A DNA stretch of 46,479 nucleotides from Acidobacteriota bacterium (GTDB taxonomy: Bacteria > Acidobacteriota > Terriglobia > Acidiferrales > UBA7541): NCBI GenBank assembly GCA_016201215.1, contig JACQDH010000135.1:1-46479 (forward strand). The letters run 5' to 3'. A model generated the notes under the pieces. The model was given only the letters and a program-made list of their open reading frames with translations, was not told where the DNA came from and searched no databases. Shown in pieces: positions 26,141 through 34,992 of this stretch; within the stretch, counting starts at the first letter, position 1, and every line of letters starts with the position of its first letter. The position numbers and the translations under genes are program-made.

Positions 26141-26643
26141 CGCGCACCTCCCGTGGCCTTCGGAGTGCTCCTGGGTGGGGCCGGCTTCGTGCTCGCGGCT
26201 GCCCGGTGGATCGCCCGGCGGATTCGCTGGTAGGCCCCGCAGCGGCAGAGGCTCCCTGACATGGCCTCGTCGATCTCCGCGTCGCTCGGCTTCGGTCTCT
26301 TCACCAGAAGCGCGGCCGCCGCCATGATCTGCCCCGACTGGCAGTAGCCGCACTGCGGCACATCCTCGGCGATCCAGGCCTGCTGCAGCGGATGACTGCG
26401 GTCGGCCGAGAGGCCCTCGATCGTGGTGACCCGCTTGCCCGCCACCGCCGAGACCGGCGTGACGCACGAGCGGATCGCTTCACCATCCAGATGCACCGTG
26501 CACGAGCCGCATAGCGACATCCCGCAGCCGAACTTGGTGCCCGTCAGCCCTAAGGTGTCTCGCAACACCCAGAGCAGGGGCGTGTCCGGGCTGACATCTA
26601 CGCTCCGTTGCTTCCCGTTCACTTGGAAGTTGATGGGCGCCAT
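26137..26643 (-). CDS. iorA: [2Fe-2S] subunit of the molybdenum hydroxylase
   Basis: Small electron-transfer subunit partnering the molybdopterin protein. In 168 residues it has a plant-type ferredoxin cluster site (Cys40, Cys45, Cys48, Cys60 in [16 protein letters not shown]...SC) and the second, alpha-helical cluster site (Cys98, Cys101, Cys133, Cys135 in CGYC...CRC), all eight ligands present. The start ATG at 26641-26643 follows GGGGGAGGA. It has no signal of its own and is probably co-exported with the Tat-carrying large subunit. The stop overlaps the next ATG (ATGA). The C-terminal tail is Pro/Lys-rich. Confidence 0.94.
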   Translation of the reverse strand: MAPINFQVNGKQRSVDVSPDTPLLWVLRDTLGLTGTKFGCGMSLCGSCTVHLDGEAIRSCVTPVSAVAGKRVTTIEGLSADRSHPLQQAWIAEDVPQCGYCQSGQIMAAAALLVKRPKPSDAEIDEAMSGSLCRCGAYQRIRRAIHRAAASTKPAPPRSTPKATGGAR

Positions 26644-26772
26644 TGAGGTCCTCCCCCGTGGAAGTGGTGTGACCGGATCCTGTGGCGACCCCGGATGGGG
26701 TGATTCGATGAGGGCCCCGCCGATCCGCGTACAAGCCGGGCGCAGGCTATGAGCTTACCACAAGGCGGCAAG

Positions 26773-27357
26773 CTATTCCGAGCCGTCGCCTGCCGGAGCC
26801 GCAGTGTGGCTGGAGCGGCGCAGGTGCCGGTAGGCGACAAGCTGCCCGGGCGTGAGCAGCCTGCGGGCGGCCAGGTGCGCGGAGAGATGCGCCCAACGCA
26901 GCCGCGCGCGCAGCGCGGCGATGTGCTCGACCTGTTCGCGCAGCTCCGCCTCCGGCCGTCCTTCGGCGAACATTTGGTCCAGACGCGCTTCGACCTGGAG
27001 CACTTCTTTGCCGTGCGAAAGGGCCTGCTCGTGCATGCGCGCGAAGAGCCCTTGGATCGCCGACTGCTGCTCGGGGGTAAGCTTCAGTTCCGTTTTCAAC
27101 TCCAGCACGTGCTTCGGGCCGGGATAGCCGTTGCGGTCGGCGACCCTGGCCATGCCGAAACCTTCGCCGCGCTCGATGGCGATGCGCTCCTGCTCGAGGA
27201 ACGCGTGATGCGCGGCTTCGGCCGCTCCGGGCTGAGAATCTGCGTCGACCGTGCTGTGTTGGTGCTGGTGCTGCGGTGGAGGCGCCTGGGCTCGCACAGA
27301 CTGCGCGGTCACCGCGAACAGAACAAGCAGAAAGGGTGCAGCGGAGCGGCCCGTCAT
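26773..27357 (-). CDS. Spy/CpxP-like periplasmic protein
   Basis: The 194-residue product has a signal peptide (PFLLVLFAVTAQSVRAQA), a His/Gln-rich stretch (PPPQHQHQHS) that could bind metal, and a helical domain with LKLTPEQQSAIQGLFARMHE and LTPGQLVAYRHLR. These LTxxQ-type motifs define the Spy/CpxP/heavy-metal-resistance family of periplasmic chaperones and stress sensors. ATG 27355-27357 follows GGAGGAAA; the frame runs upstream to 27576 with no support. It is 62 nt downstream of the glycosyltransferase fusion on the same strand. A role in envelope stress or metal handling is inferred from family only. Confidence 0.82.
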   Translation of the reverse strand: MTGRSAAPFLLVLFAVTAQSVRAQAPPPQHQHQHSTVDADSQPGAAEAAHHAFLEQERIAIERGEGFGMARVADRNGYPGPKHVLELKTELKLTPEQQSAIQGLFARMHEQALSHGKEVLQVEARLDQMFAEGRPEAELREQVEHIAALRARLRWAHLSAHLAARRLLTPGQLVAYRHLRRSSHTAAPAGDGSE

Positions 27358-27419
27358 ACGTTTCCTCCAGAAAGATGCCCGGGAGCTGGCGTCTCTTTTG
27401 CTTTGGACGGAGCCGAAGC

Positions 27420-30400
27420 TCAAGCGTGAGCCACGGGCGTGGGCAGCTCGGGCTCGACGCCCTTCCAGCCGACCGCGCGGCCCTGCACCGCGCGCATCAC
27501 CGCGCGGAACAGCACCACGTACATCATCTGCCGGTAGTAGAAGCGCTGCAGCACCAGCGGCCAGAGCAGCGACCATTCCTCGTGTTTCTCGAGCGCAAAC
27601 GCAATCACGCAGGTCAGCAGGTCGATGAGCATGAAGCCGGCGAAGAAGACCAGCGAGCGCTCCACGTCCTCCGAGGTCCAGAGTTGCGGCAGCCGCGCCA
27701 CGTGGAACTGCGCCAGCCCCCAGAGCAGCAGCGAGCCCAGAAAGAGCAGGTCGATTACCGGCGACAGGAGCGGCAGGAGGAGTTGGAACAGAAACACGTT
27801 GGGCAACGCCACCGAGCCGAGCGTGCCGTAGCGCCAGCGGCCCAGGATGTCGCGGTGCTTCCAGACGGATTGCAGCGTGCCGAAGGTCCAGCGGAATCGC
27901 TGGCGGACCAGTGCCCCGGCGGTTTCCGGAGCGTCGGTGTAGCCGATGGCTTCCTCGTCGTAGAGGATGCGCCAGCCGGCGCGGCGAATGGCGATGGTCA
28001 GATCGGTGTCTTCGGCGACCGTGTCGGAAGAAAAGCCGCCGGAGTTGCGGATGGTCTGGACGCGCCAGGCGCTGACCGCGCCGGGCACCACGATGATGCA
28101 GTTGAGCAGGTCAAAGGCGCGCTTTTCGAGATTCTGGCTGGTGATGTACTCGAGCGCCTGCCAGCGCGTCAGCCAGCGGGTGCGGTTGCCGACCTTGACG
28201 TTTCCCGCCACGGCCCCAACGCGCGAATCCACAAAGTGGCGCACCAGCTTCTTCACCGCGGCGGGCTCGATCGCTGTGTCGGCATCGATGGTGATCACCA
28301 GCGGGCTCGCGGCCTCGGCCAGCGCGCGATTGAGCGCACCCGGCTTGCCGCGATTCGGCTGATGGAGGATGCGCACGCGCGGATTCTGCCCGAAACTTTC
28401 CTCCAGCAACTCACCAGTGCGGTCCCCCGAGCCGTCATCCACGACGATGACCTCGAGTTGCGGGTAATCGGAGGCCAGCGCCGCGGAAACCGTCTCCACA
28501 ATCACTTCTTCTTCGTTGTAAGCCGGAATCAGCACGCTGACCGGTGGGCGGAACGCGGGATGATCGGCGGGGGCCGGGCGCAGCTTTTCGGTCAGGGCGA
28601 GCAAGCCGATCACCAGCGCGCGGCCGCTCACCAGAGCGATCCCGATGACAAACACCCAGGCGATTCCCAGGCGCAGCCAGTGGTAGAACATGAAGATGAA
28701 GGCATCGGCGCGGGCCATCCAGCGTTCGTCACGCCCCAGCGAAGGCATTACCTGCGCCCGTGTCTGGCCCACCAGCTCGTAGACCGGCACAATTTCAAAA
28801 CCCTGGGCCCGCAGCCCGTCAATGATCCGGGGCAAGGCCGCGAGGGTCGCGCTGCGGTCGCCGCCGCCGTCGTGCAGCAACACGACGTTGCGCCCGTCGG
28901 GGTTTTCGGCCTGCGTCAGGATGCGCTGGAGAATCGTAGCCGCCGAAGGCGGGGGGCCTCCACCGGGTTCGCCCCAGTCATAGGGGTCAATCCGCGAGCC
29001 CACCAGCATGTAGCCCAGGCCCTGCGGGATGGGCAGCAGCTCCACCTCGTCGGCGGTTTCCGGCTGGTGATCGATGCCGTAGGGCGGGCGGAACAGCAGG
29101 GTCTTGATGCCCAGCGTGCTTTCAAACAGACGCTCGGTGAGATTCAACTCAAACCTGAGCTGCGCCCGGGAGATTTCGTTGAAGTGGGGATGCGTATAGG
29201 TATGGTTGCCAATCTCGTGGCCGTCGGCATATTCGCGACGCAGCAGGCCGGGCGCGGTGTTGGCCGCCACCCCAGTGACGAAGAACGTCGCCGGCGCCTT
29301 CTTTTCCTTCAGGATGTCCAGGATACGCGGCGTGAAGCGTGCGTCGGGGCCGTCGTCAAAGGTCAGCGCGATCTTGCGCGGGGCCGCGCCCATCGCTTCG
29401 ATCTGGTAGGAGAGCGGAAATTTCTCGTAAGTCTCTTCGACAATCGTGTCGGTAGAGGCATCGTAGCGGAACGTGCGCCGGCCGCTCTGCGGCGTGGCGT
29501 TGATCCGCCAGATGTCGCCGACACCTTCGATGATCAGGTCCTGGCCGGGCGGTAGGTCTTCCAAACGCGCGCGGGTGGCGTCGTCGGCGTGGATGGTATC
29601 CCAGATGTACCAGAGCGAGCTATCGGCGGACCCCAGCCGCCAGACGGCCGTGCCGCGGATGCCGGCCCGCTCGCAGGCGCGCAACTGGTTGTAGGCAGTG
29701 ACGCCGTCGAGCATCCACACGCGGTGGATGTGGTTGTGCTCGTCGTAGTAGGAGAAATACGGGTTCAGCGCATCGGCGTCAAACTCCACCTCCGCTTCCG
29801 ACTCATAGGCACGCAGGAGGGCTTCCTGGACGCTGACCGATTCGGCCCGCTCCCGCGGGGCGCCGCGCGGCGTTTCGGACCAGTCGTAAGCGTAGTTGGC
29901 GATGCCAATGACCAGCTTCTCAGGCGGCACTTGGCGCAGCGTGTTGTTCAGATTGCGCACAAACCAGTCCTGCGCGGCAATGGGCCCCGGCGGCGAGGTC
30001 AGCCAGTGCTGGTCGTAGTTCATCAGGATGATGGCGTCGGCCTGCGCTGCGAAGTAGCCGTAATCGTAGTCGGCGTCGGCGGCCGGCAGTGTGATCATCA
30101 GCTTGAGGCCAGCCCCGTGTATCCCGGCACCGAGTTCCGCTGCAAACTGCCGGAAGTGCTTCTGGCTGTTCAGGGGCACTTCCTCAAAGTCCACCACGAT
30201 GCCCGCCTGGCGAGCCTCCAGCGCATACTTCACCAGGCCCATCACCAGCCGCTGGCGCGAGTCGGGCTGCGCCAGCAGCGCGACCATCTCGTCAATGCGC
30301 CAGACCCGACCGTCGTAGTTGTTCACCAGCCCCATGGCCGGCAGCTCCACTTTTTCGGCTTGCAGCCAGGCCTGGAGCTTCGCGTCGTCCACCACGTCCA

Positions 30401-30803
30401 GGCGCCCGTCGGGTGAGACCGCATGGAGGGCCTCGGGGATCAGCAAGTCCAGGTCGCGGTAATGCTTCTGCAGGGAGGCCAGGCTGGTCGCATCCCAAGC
30501 CACGTAAAATGCGGCCCGCAGGGGATCGTATTTCTCCGGCACCTTGCCCAGCGCGGCCACGCGCCGGCGTCGCCCAGGACGCGTGGGCGGAGCCTTGGGC
30601 GGCTGCTTCTCGCGCACGGCGTGCCGCAGGGGCCGCACATCGGGCAGCAGCAAGCCCGGCAGGTCGGGTTTCTTGACCACCACGTTCACGAAGAAGCTGA
30701 CCAGCAGCAGAGTGAACACTGCTCCGCTGATCTCCAGCGTGCGGCGCGTCAGCCACCACCTCCGCCGCCCTTCGTCGTAGAAAATGGGCTTGCGTTCTTT
30801 CAT
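27420..30803 (-). CDS. Three-domain GH18-like / NodB deacetylase / GT2 glycosyltransferase fusion
   Basis: Predicted polysaccharide-modifying and synthesising enzyme of 1127 residues. After a cytosolic N-terminus and a membrane anchor (about 25-43) come a GH18 chitinase-like domain (about 95-430, with GIVVDFEEVP at 201-210), a NodB deacetylase domain (TFDDGPD 481-487, HTYTHPH 534-540, RPPYG 572-576), a membrane segment (about 703-737), a GT2 synthase domain (VSVLIPAYNEEE 755-766, VVDDGSGD 787-794, DAD 840-842, EDTD 931-934, QRFRW 968-972) and further membrane helices to the end. GT2 faces the cytosol and the other domains probably the periplasm, so one chain could make, export and deacetylate a poly-N-acetylhexosamine. 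The product is inferred. Confidence 0.92.
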   Translation of the reverse strand: MKERKPIFYDEGRRRWWLTRRTLEISGAVFTLLLVSFFVNVVVKKPDLPGLLLPDVRPLRHAVREKQPPKAPPTRPGRRRRVAALGKVPEKYDPLRAAFYVAWDATSLASLQKHYRDLDLLIPEALHAVSPDGRLDVVDDAKLQAWLQAEKVELPAMGLVNNYDGRVWRIDEMVALLAQPDSRQRLVMGLVKYALEARQAGIVVDFEEVPLNSQKHFRQFAAELGAGIHGAGLKLMITLPAADADYDYGYFAAQADAIILMNYDQHWLTSPPGPIAAQDWFVRNLNNTLRQVPPEKLVIGIANYAYDWSETPRGAPRERAESVSVQEALLRAYESEAEVEFDADALNPYFSYYDEHNHIHRVWMLDGVTAYNQLRACERAGIRGTAVWRLGSADSSLWYIWDTIHADDATRARLEDLPPGQDLIIEGVGDIWRINATPQSGRRTFRYDASTDTIVEETYEKFPLSYQIEAMGAAPRKIALTFDDGPDARFTPRILDILKEKKAPATFFVTGVAANTAPGLLRREYADGHEIGNHTYTHPHFNEISRAQLRFELNLTERLFESTLGIKTLLFRPPYGIDHQPETADEVELLPIPQGLGYMLVGSRIDPYDWGEPGGGPPPSAATILQRILTQAENPDGRNVVLLHDGGGDRSATLAALPRIIDGLRAQGFEIVPVYELVGQTRAQVMPSLGRDERWMARADAFIFMFYHWLRLGIAWVFVIGIALVSGRALVIGLLALTEKLRPAPADHPAFRPPVSVLIPAYNEEEVIVETVSAALASDYPQLEVIVVDDGSGDRTGELLEESFGQNPRVRILHQPNRGKPGALNRALAEAASPLVITIDADTAIEPAAVKKLVRHFVDSRVGAVAGNVKVGNRTRWLTRWQALEYITSQNLEKRAFDLLNCIIVVPGAVSAWRVQTIRNSGGFSSDTVAEDTDLTIAIRRAGWRILYDEEAIGYTDAPETAGALVRQRFRWTFGTLQSVWKHRDILGRWRYGTLGSVALPNVFLFQLLLPLLSPVIDLLFLGSLLLWGLAQFHVARLPQLWTSEDVERSLVFFAGFMLIDLLTCVIAFALEKHEEWSLLWPLVLQRFYYRQMMYVVLFRAVMRAVQGRAVGWKGVEPELPTPVAHA

Positions 30804-30940
30804 GGCCTCAGTCCAAGCTAGCCGCCCGGCGGGAACCTGTCAATGACCCTCTCGCAGAAGCCGGACCCGCTTTCGGAAAGATTCGGGAGCATCGCCGGAC
30901 AAACTGCGGAAGCGGCAAGGACCAACCTGCGGCACTCCGT

Positions 30941-32386
30941 ATGATGAAGATTCGCAAGCAAGCGTTGTTCGCCGCTCTGGTGGGACTCGGCGTGCGGCTC
31001 TTCTTCATTTGGCGCTTTCCCGGCCGGGCCGACGACGTGGCCGTCTATGAAGAGTTGGCGCGCAACTGGCTCGATCATCACGTCTATGGCCTGTTCCTGG
31101 GAGGTCATCTGACGCCGGTGGACCTCCGCGGGCCGGCCTACCCGGCTTTTCTCGCGGCGGTCTACGCGGTGTGGGGCCGTTCCCAGCTGGGCGTGATGTT
31201 GGCGCAGGCGGCGCTCGATCTATTCACGTGCTTTCTGGCTGCGGCGCTGGCTGCGCGGCTCGCTCCCCGGGCCACGCGCCGGCGCGTCAGCCTGGCGGCG
31301 CTGTGGCTTGCGGCCACTTGCCCCGTCGTTGCGCACTACGTCGCTGTGCCGCTCACCGCAGTGCTGGGCCCGTGTCTCTCCACGCTCGCGCTGTTGCTCC
31401 TGGTGTACGCCGCGGCAGGCGAGGAGATCGATCCCGACTCGGTCGAGCGTCCCGCGATGGTTTCGCTCGGGTGGTTCCTGTGCGGCCTGATCGTCGGGCT
31501 GGGCGCACTGACCAGGCCTGAAACGCCGATCTTACTCGTCAGCGCCGCATTGGTGCTGGCTGTGCGCTGGCGCCGGCGCGCGGATTGGCGAAAGCTTGTC
31601 CGAGCGGGCGTGCTGCTTTTCATCGGCCTGATGCTTCCGCTGCTGCCGTGGGCTGCACGGAACTGGCGCACGCTGCACGAGGTGCGGTTTCTTGCGCCGC
31701 GCTACGCGGAGATGCGCGGCGAGTTCGTCCCGCGCGGCTTCTATGGCTGGACCAGGACGTGGCTGGTGCGCTTCGGCGACGTTTACCTGACCATCTGGAA
31801 GCTGGAGAACGAGCCGATCCGAGTCGAGGACCTGCCCGCTGCGGCATTCGACACGGTTGATGAGCGCGCGCGGGTAGCGGCGTTGCTGGAGCGCTACAAC
31901 GATGAGCAGACGGCCACGCCCGAATGGGACGGCGAATTCGCTGAACTAGCGCGCGAGCGCACCACGCGGCTTCCGCTGCGCACCTACCTGTGGGTGCCGC
32001 TGCGCCGCGTGGCAACGCTCTGGCTGACGCCGCGGCTCGAGCTGCTGCCTTACTCAGGCCACTTCCGGCCACTCGCGCAACAGTGGCGCGACGACCGCGT
32101 AGATGTTTCCGTCACTCTTGGGCTTGGCGCGCTGAACTTCCTCTATGTGGGACTCGCGCTGGCCGGCACGTGGCGCGCGGCCGACCCCACGACACTGCCG
32201 CGGGATAGTGAAGATTCTCGGCTGCGACTCAGCCTCGCATTGCCCATCGCGTTTATCGTCGTACGAACCGCGTTCCTGACAACCATTGAAACGCCGGAGC
32301 CACGCTACGTGCTGGAATGTTTTCCTGCGCTGCTCGCCCTGGCCGCCCTGGCCTGGGCCAAGCGTCATGCCAGCAGAGCGGTGTAG
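30941..32386 (+). CDS. Membrane glycosyltransferase-like protein (GT39/PMT-like)
   Basis: The 481-residue polytopic protein has about ten hydrophobic helices, an early acidic pair after the first helix (GRADDVAVYEELARNW, typical of the DD/DE motif in the first outside loop of GT39/ArnT-like enzymes) and DLRGPAYPAFLAAVYAVWG, a common element of these lipid-phosphate-sugar-dependent transferases. It ends with a predicted membrane helix and a basic tail. It is divergent from the GH18-NodB-GT2 gene (137-bp gap), suggesting a shared cell-surface glycan function, but acceptor and sugar are unknown. No ribosome site is obvious; two consecutive ATGs occur at the start. The family call is by topology and motif only. 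Confidence 0.75.
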   Translation: MMKIRKQALFAALVGLGVRLFFIWRFPGRADDVAVYEELARNWLDHHVYGLFLGGHLTPVDLRGPAYPAFLAAVYAVWGRSQLGVMLAQAALDLFTCFLAAALAARLAPRATRRRVSLAALWLAATCPVVAHYVAVPLTAVLGPCLSTLALLLLVYAAAGEEIDPDSVERPAMVSLGWFLCGLIVGLGALTRPETPILLVSAALVLAVRWRRRADWRKLVRAGVLLFIGLMLPLLPWAARNWRTLHEVRFLAPRYAEMRGEFVPRGFYGWTRTWLVRFGDVYLTIWKLENEPIRVEDLPAAAFDTVDERARVAALLERYNDEQTATPEWDGEFAELARERTTRLPLRTYLWVPLRRVATLWLTPRLELLPYSGHFRPLAQQWRDDRVDVSVTLGLGALNFLYVGLALAGTWRAADPTTLPRDSEDSRLRLSLALPIAFIVVRTAFLTTIETPEPRYVLECFPALLALAALAWAKRHASRAV

Positions 32387-32398
32387 GTAGGGGCAGGC

Positions 32399-33478
32399 TC
32401 AATCCCTCCAGTCGGCGATGAAGATGTTGGTCTCGCTGCGGGCCTTGGCGTTGCGGTTGGATGCCCAGACCAGCTTTCTCCTGTCGGAGGACAACATGGG
32501 GAAGGCGTCGAACTGCGGATGCCAGGTGACGCGCTCAAGGCCCGTGCCGTCCGTGTGGATCAGATAGAGGTCGAAGTTGCGCCCGCCGGGGTCGGCCATG
32601 TTCGAGGCAAAGATGATGCGCTTGCCGTCGGGATGGAAAAACGGCGCGAAGTTGGCCGCGCCGTTGTGCGTGATCTGTCGCTTGTTGCCGCCGTCGGCGT
32701 CCATCACGAAAAGCTCAAAACGCGTGGGGCGCATCAGGGCGGTCTTGAGCAGTTCCTCATAGTCGGCTTTCTCTCCGGGCGTCTGCGGGTGGTAGGCGCG
32801 ATAGACGATCTTCTTGCCGTCCCCGGAGAAAAAAGGCCCGCCGTCGTAGCCCAGCTCGGTGGTCAGACGGCGCAGGTTCTTCCCGTTCGGGTCCATCGTG
32901 TAGATGTCGAGGTCGCCGTTGCGCAGCGAGGTGAACACGATCTTCTTGCCGTCGCGGGAGATGGTGGCCTCGGCGTCGTACCCGGGGTTGTTGGTCAGGC
33001 GCTTGACGCCTGACCCATCGGGCCGCGCAATGTAAACCTCATATTCGGGGTAGAGTTTCCAGACGTAGCCGTGGCTGAAGTCGGGCGGCACCGGGCAGCC
33101 CGGCCCAGTGGCGCGGGTCGAGGAATAGAGGATGCGCTTACCGTTGGGGAAAAAATACGGGCAGGTGGTCCGCCCGCCGCCGGTTGAAACTTTGCGCTTG
33201 TGGTTGCCCTCCAGGTCCATCGTGTAGATCTGGTCGCAGCGATCCTCGCCCGTGGAAGCCTGGAAGATAAGCTGCTTGTCGTCGACCGAAAAATACGCCT
33301 CGGCATTCTGACCACCGAAGGTGAGCTGCCGGACGTTGCGCAGGTGCTTCTGCTCCTCGGGCAGCAATAGGGCGGCATCGCCCAGCGGCGGTGCGGGCGA
33401 TAACGCCGGCCCGCCGGCCGCCAGCACACCAGCGAGCGCGAGGAGTGCCCCGCCGACAAGCCAGACTTTTCCATTCAT
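32399..33478 (-). CDS. Exported PD40 (TolB-like) beta-propeller protein
   Basis: The 359-residue product has a signal peptide (VWLVGGALLALAGVLAAGG) and six or so PD40 repeats. These are seen as recurring blocks: AYFSVDDKQLIFQAS, CPYFFPNGKRILYSS, ATISRDGKKIVFTS, PFFSGDGKKIVYRA, APFFHPDGKRIIFAS and PMLSSDRRKLVWAS, each followed by a strand naming a quantity (IYTMD, LYLIHTDG). This is the TolB C-terminal propeller fold, here standing alone, probably periplasmic and protein-binding. AGGAGCG precedes the ATG. It is last of a co-directional set M55 peptidase-CDF transporter-propeller with gaps of 61 and 31 nt. Its partner is unknown. Confidence 0.88.
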   Translation of the reverse strand: MNGKVWLVGGALLALAGVLAAGGPALSPAPPLGDAALLLPEEQKHLRNVRQLTFGGQNAEAYFSVDDKQLIFQASTGEDRCDQIYTMDLEGNHKRKVSTGGGRTTCPYFFPNGKRILYSSTRATGPGCPVPPDFSHGYVWKLYPEYEVYIARPDGSGVKRLTNNPGYDAEATISRDGKKIVFTSLRNGDLDIYTMDPNGKNLRRLTTELGYDGGPFFSGDGKKIVYRAYHPQTPGEKADYEELLKTALMRPTRFELFVMDADGGNKRQITHNGAANFAPFFHPDGKRIIFASNMADPGGRNFDLYLIHTDGTGLERVTWHPQFDAFPMLSSDRRKLVWASNRNAKARSETNIFIADWRD

Positions 33479-33509
33479 CGTTTCGCTCCTGGGCCCCCTT
33501 CCGCTCGAG

Positions 33510-34931
33510 CTAGCTTTCCTCGACCGGCTCGGGGTGAATGGTGACGCGGAAAATCTGCGGAAATTTTTCCTTCACGCGGCCCTCGAGCGCCGCGGTGACG
33601 TCGTGCACCTGGGTGATGGGCAGGCTGCCCTCCATCGCGCAGTGACACGATACCAGGATCTTGTTCTCCACCTGCCGCACGCGCACCTCATGGCAATCCA
33701 CCAGTTCGTGATACTCCCGGCGCAGGCTGTTGATGTGCTGTTCGACCGCGCGAGAGAGCTCCTTCATTTCGCCCCGCGACTGCACGGCGTCCGGGATGTG
33801 CGTGCCCTGCGGCTCAATGTGAATGTTCACGTCCGCGTCGGAATTGGCCTCCCGGCGGATGTCCTCTTCGAGCTCGGTGGCGCGGCGATGGGCTTCGCGC
33901 AGGCTCAACTGCTCATCCACCTCGAGGTGCAGCTCGACAAAGAGGCGCCCGTCGAGTTGGTGTGCGGAAAGCTCGTGGATGGCGAGCCCGCGCCGCTGTG
34001 CGGTCGCGCGGATGGCGTCGAACAGATGTTCGCCGGTCGGCGCGCGAGGCTCCATATGCACCACCACGTCGGCCGGCACGATTTCCGCAATGCGGCGCTC
34101 GACGGCATCGCTGGTGGCGTGAACCTGCTCGATGCTGGCGGTGCGCGGCACGCTGATGGTGACGTCCACGAAGTGGTGCCTGCCGGCGCGGCGCACGCGC
34201 ACGCGCTCGGTCCCCAGCACGCCCTCCAGGCCATTCACCGCGTCCGCAATGCGTTGCTGCAGGCCCGCCGGCGCAGCGTCGAGCAGCGCATCGAGCGTGC
34301 GCCTGCCGAGCTGCGACCCCACCCAGATGATCATCCCGGCGACGCCCAGCGCCGCAATGGGGTCAGCCAGGGAGAGCCACGGCAGGTTCAGGCGATCCGG
34401 TTTGCCGAGCCAGGCGCAGGCGATGCCGAAGATCACCACCGTGGTGCTCCACACGTCGGTGGAGAAGTGCAGCGCGTCGGCTTCGAGCGCCTCGCTGCTG
34501 TATTTGCGTGCCACCCGCCCCAGGGCGCGGGAACGCGCCACGTCCAGGAACGCCATCAAAACCAGCAGGCCGATGGCCAGCAGGCTGGGCTGGATGTGCA
34601 CGCCGCGGAACAGCAATCGGGCAAAGGCCTCGTAGATGACGTAGAGCGCGGTGACCAGCAGGAGGCCGGTCTCCACGAAGGCCGAAAAACTCTCCACCTT
34701 GCCGTGGCCGTAGAGGTGCCTGGCGTCGGCGGGCTGGTCGGAGACCCGCACGGAAAGATAGGTGATGATGGCGGCGATCAGGTCGAGCCCGGAGTGCAGC
34801 GCTTCGGAGAGAATTCCCAGGCTGCCGGTGGTCACGGTGAGGAAGACCTTGAGCGACACCAGCACCACCGCCGTCCCCACCGAGGCCAGGGCTGCGACCT
34901 TCTTTTCGTGCGTCGCTGCTGCTGCTTTCAC
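33510..34931 (-). CDS. Cation diffusion facilitator with three C-terminal dimerisation-like repeats
   Basis: Proton-coupled efflux of Zn, Fe or similar divalent metals at the inner membrane. The N-terminal half is a standard CDF: six helices with the metal site HSGLD (His46, Asp50) in helix 2 and HFSTD (His155, Asp159) in helix 5, and a His loop (RHLYGHGKVE) between helices 2 and 3. The 473 residues exceed the usual 300 because the cytosolic tail has three related modules (about 213-290, 293-373, 376-473), ending VVVHMEP, VNIHIEP and VTIHPEP, instead of one. GTG start at 34929-34931 follows GGAGCAGGA. The Zn/Mn/Fe preference cannot be fixed. Confidence 0.92.
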   Translation of the reverse strand: MKAAAATHEKKVAALASVGTAVVLVSLKVFLTVTTGSLGILSEALHSGLDLIAAIITYLSVRVSDQPADARHLYGHGKVESFSAFVETGLLLVTALYVIYEAFARLLFRGVHIQPSLLAIGLLVLMAFLDVARSRALGRVARKYSSEALEADALHFSTDVWSTTVVIFGIACAWLGKPDRLNLPWLSLADPIAALGVAGMIIWVGSQLGRRTLDALLDAAPAGLQQRIADAVNGLEGVLGTERVRVRRAGRHHFVDVTISVPRTASIEQVHATSDAVERRIAEIVPADVVVHMEPRAPTGEHLFDAIRATAQRRGLAIHELSAHQLDGRLFVELHLEVDEQLSLREAHRRATELEEDIRREANSDADVNIHIEPQGTHIPDAVQSRGEMKELSRAVEQHINSLRREYHELVDCHEVRVRQVENKILVSCHCAMEGSLPITQVHDVTAALEGRVKEKFPQIFRVTIHPEPVEES

Positions 34932-34992
34932 TCCTGCTCCAAAGCCTGATCATACGCGGCCCGGGCGCTGGAGCCGCTGCTCCGCAGGCCGG

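Noticed and set aside
26141-26467. N-terminal extension of the molybdopterin subunit
   Set aside because: It overlaps the iron-sulfur subunit in another frame; the Tat signal starts at ATG 26138-26140, which overlaps the upstream stop by 4 nt.
23933-26643. Carbon monoxide dehydrogenase or xanthine dehydrogenase
   Set aside because: There is no separate FAD subunit and the large subunit is Tat-exported with the IorB arrangement, so the isoquinoline/aldehyde oxidoreductase type fits better.
27276-29555. A 759-codon plus-strand frame
   Set aside because: Antisense to the GH18-NodB-GT2 fusion; the sequence is Gln/Arg/His-rich without domain features.
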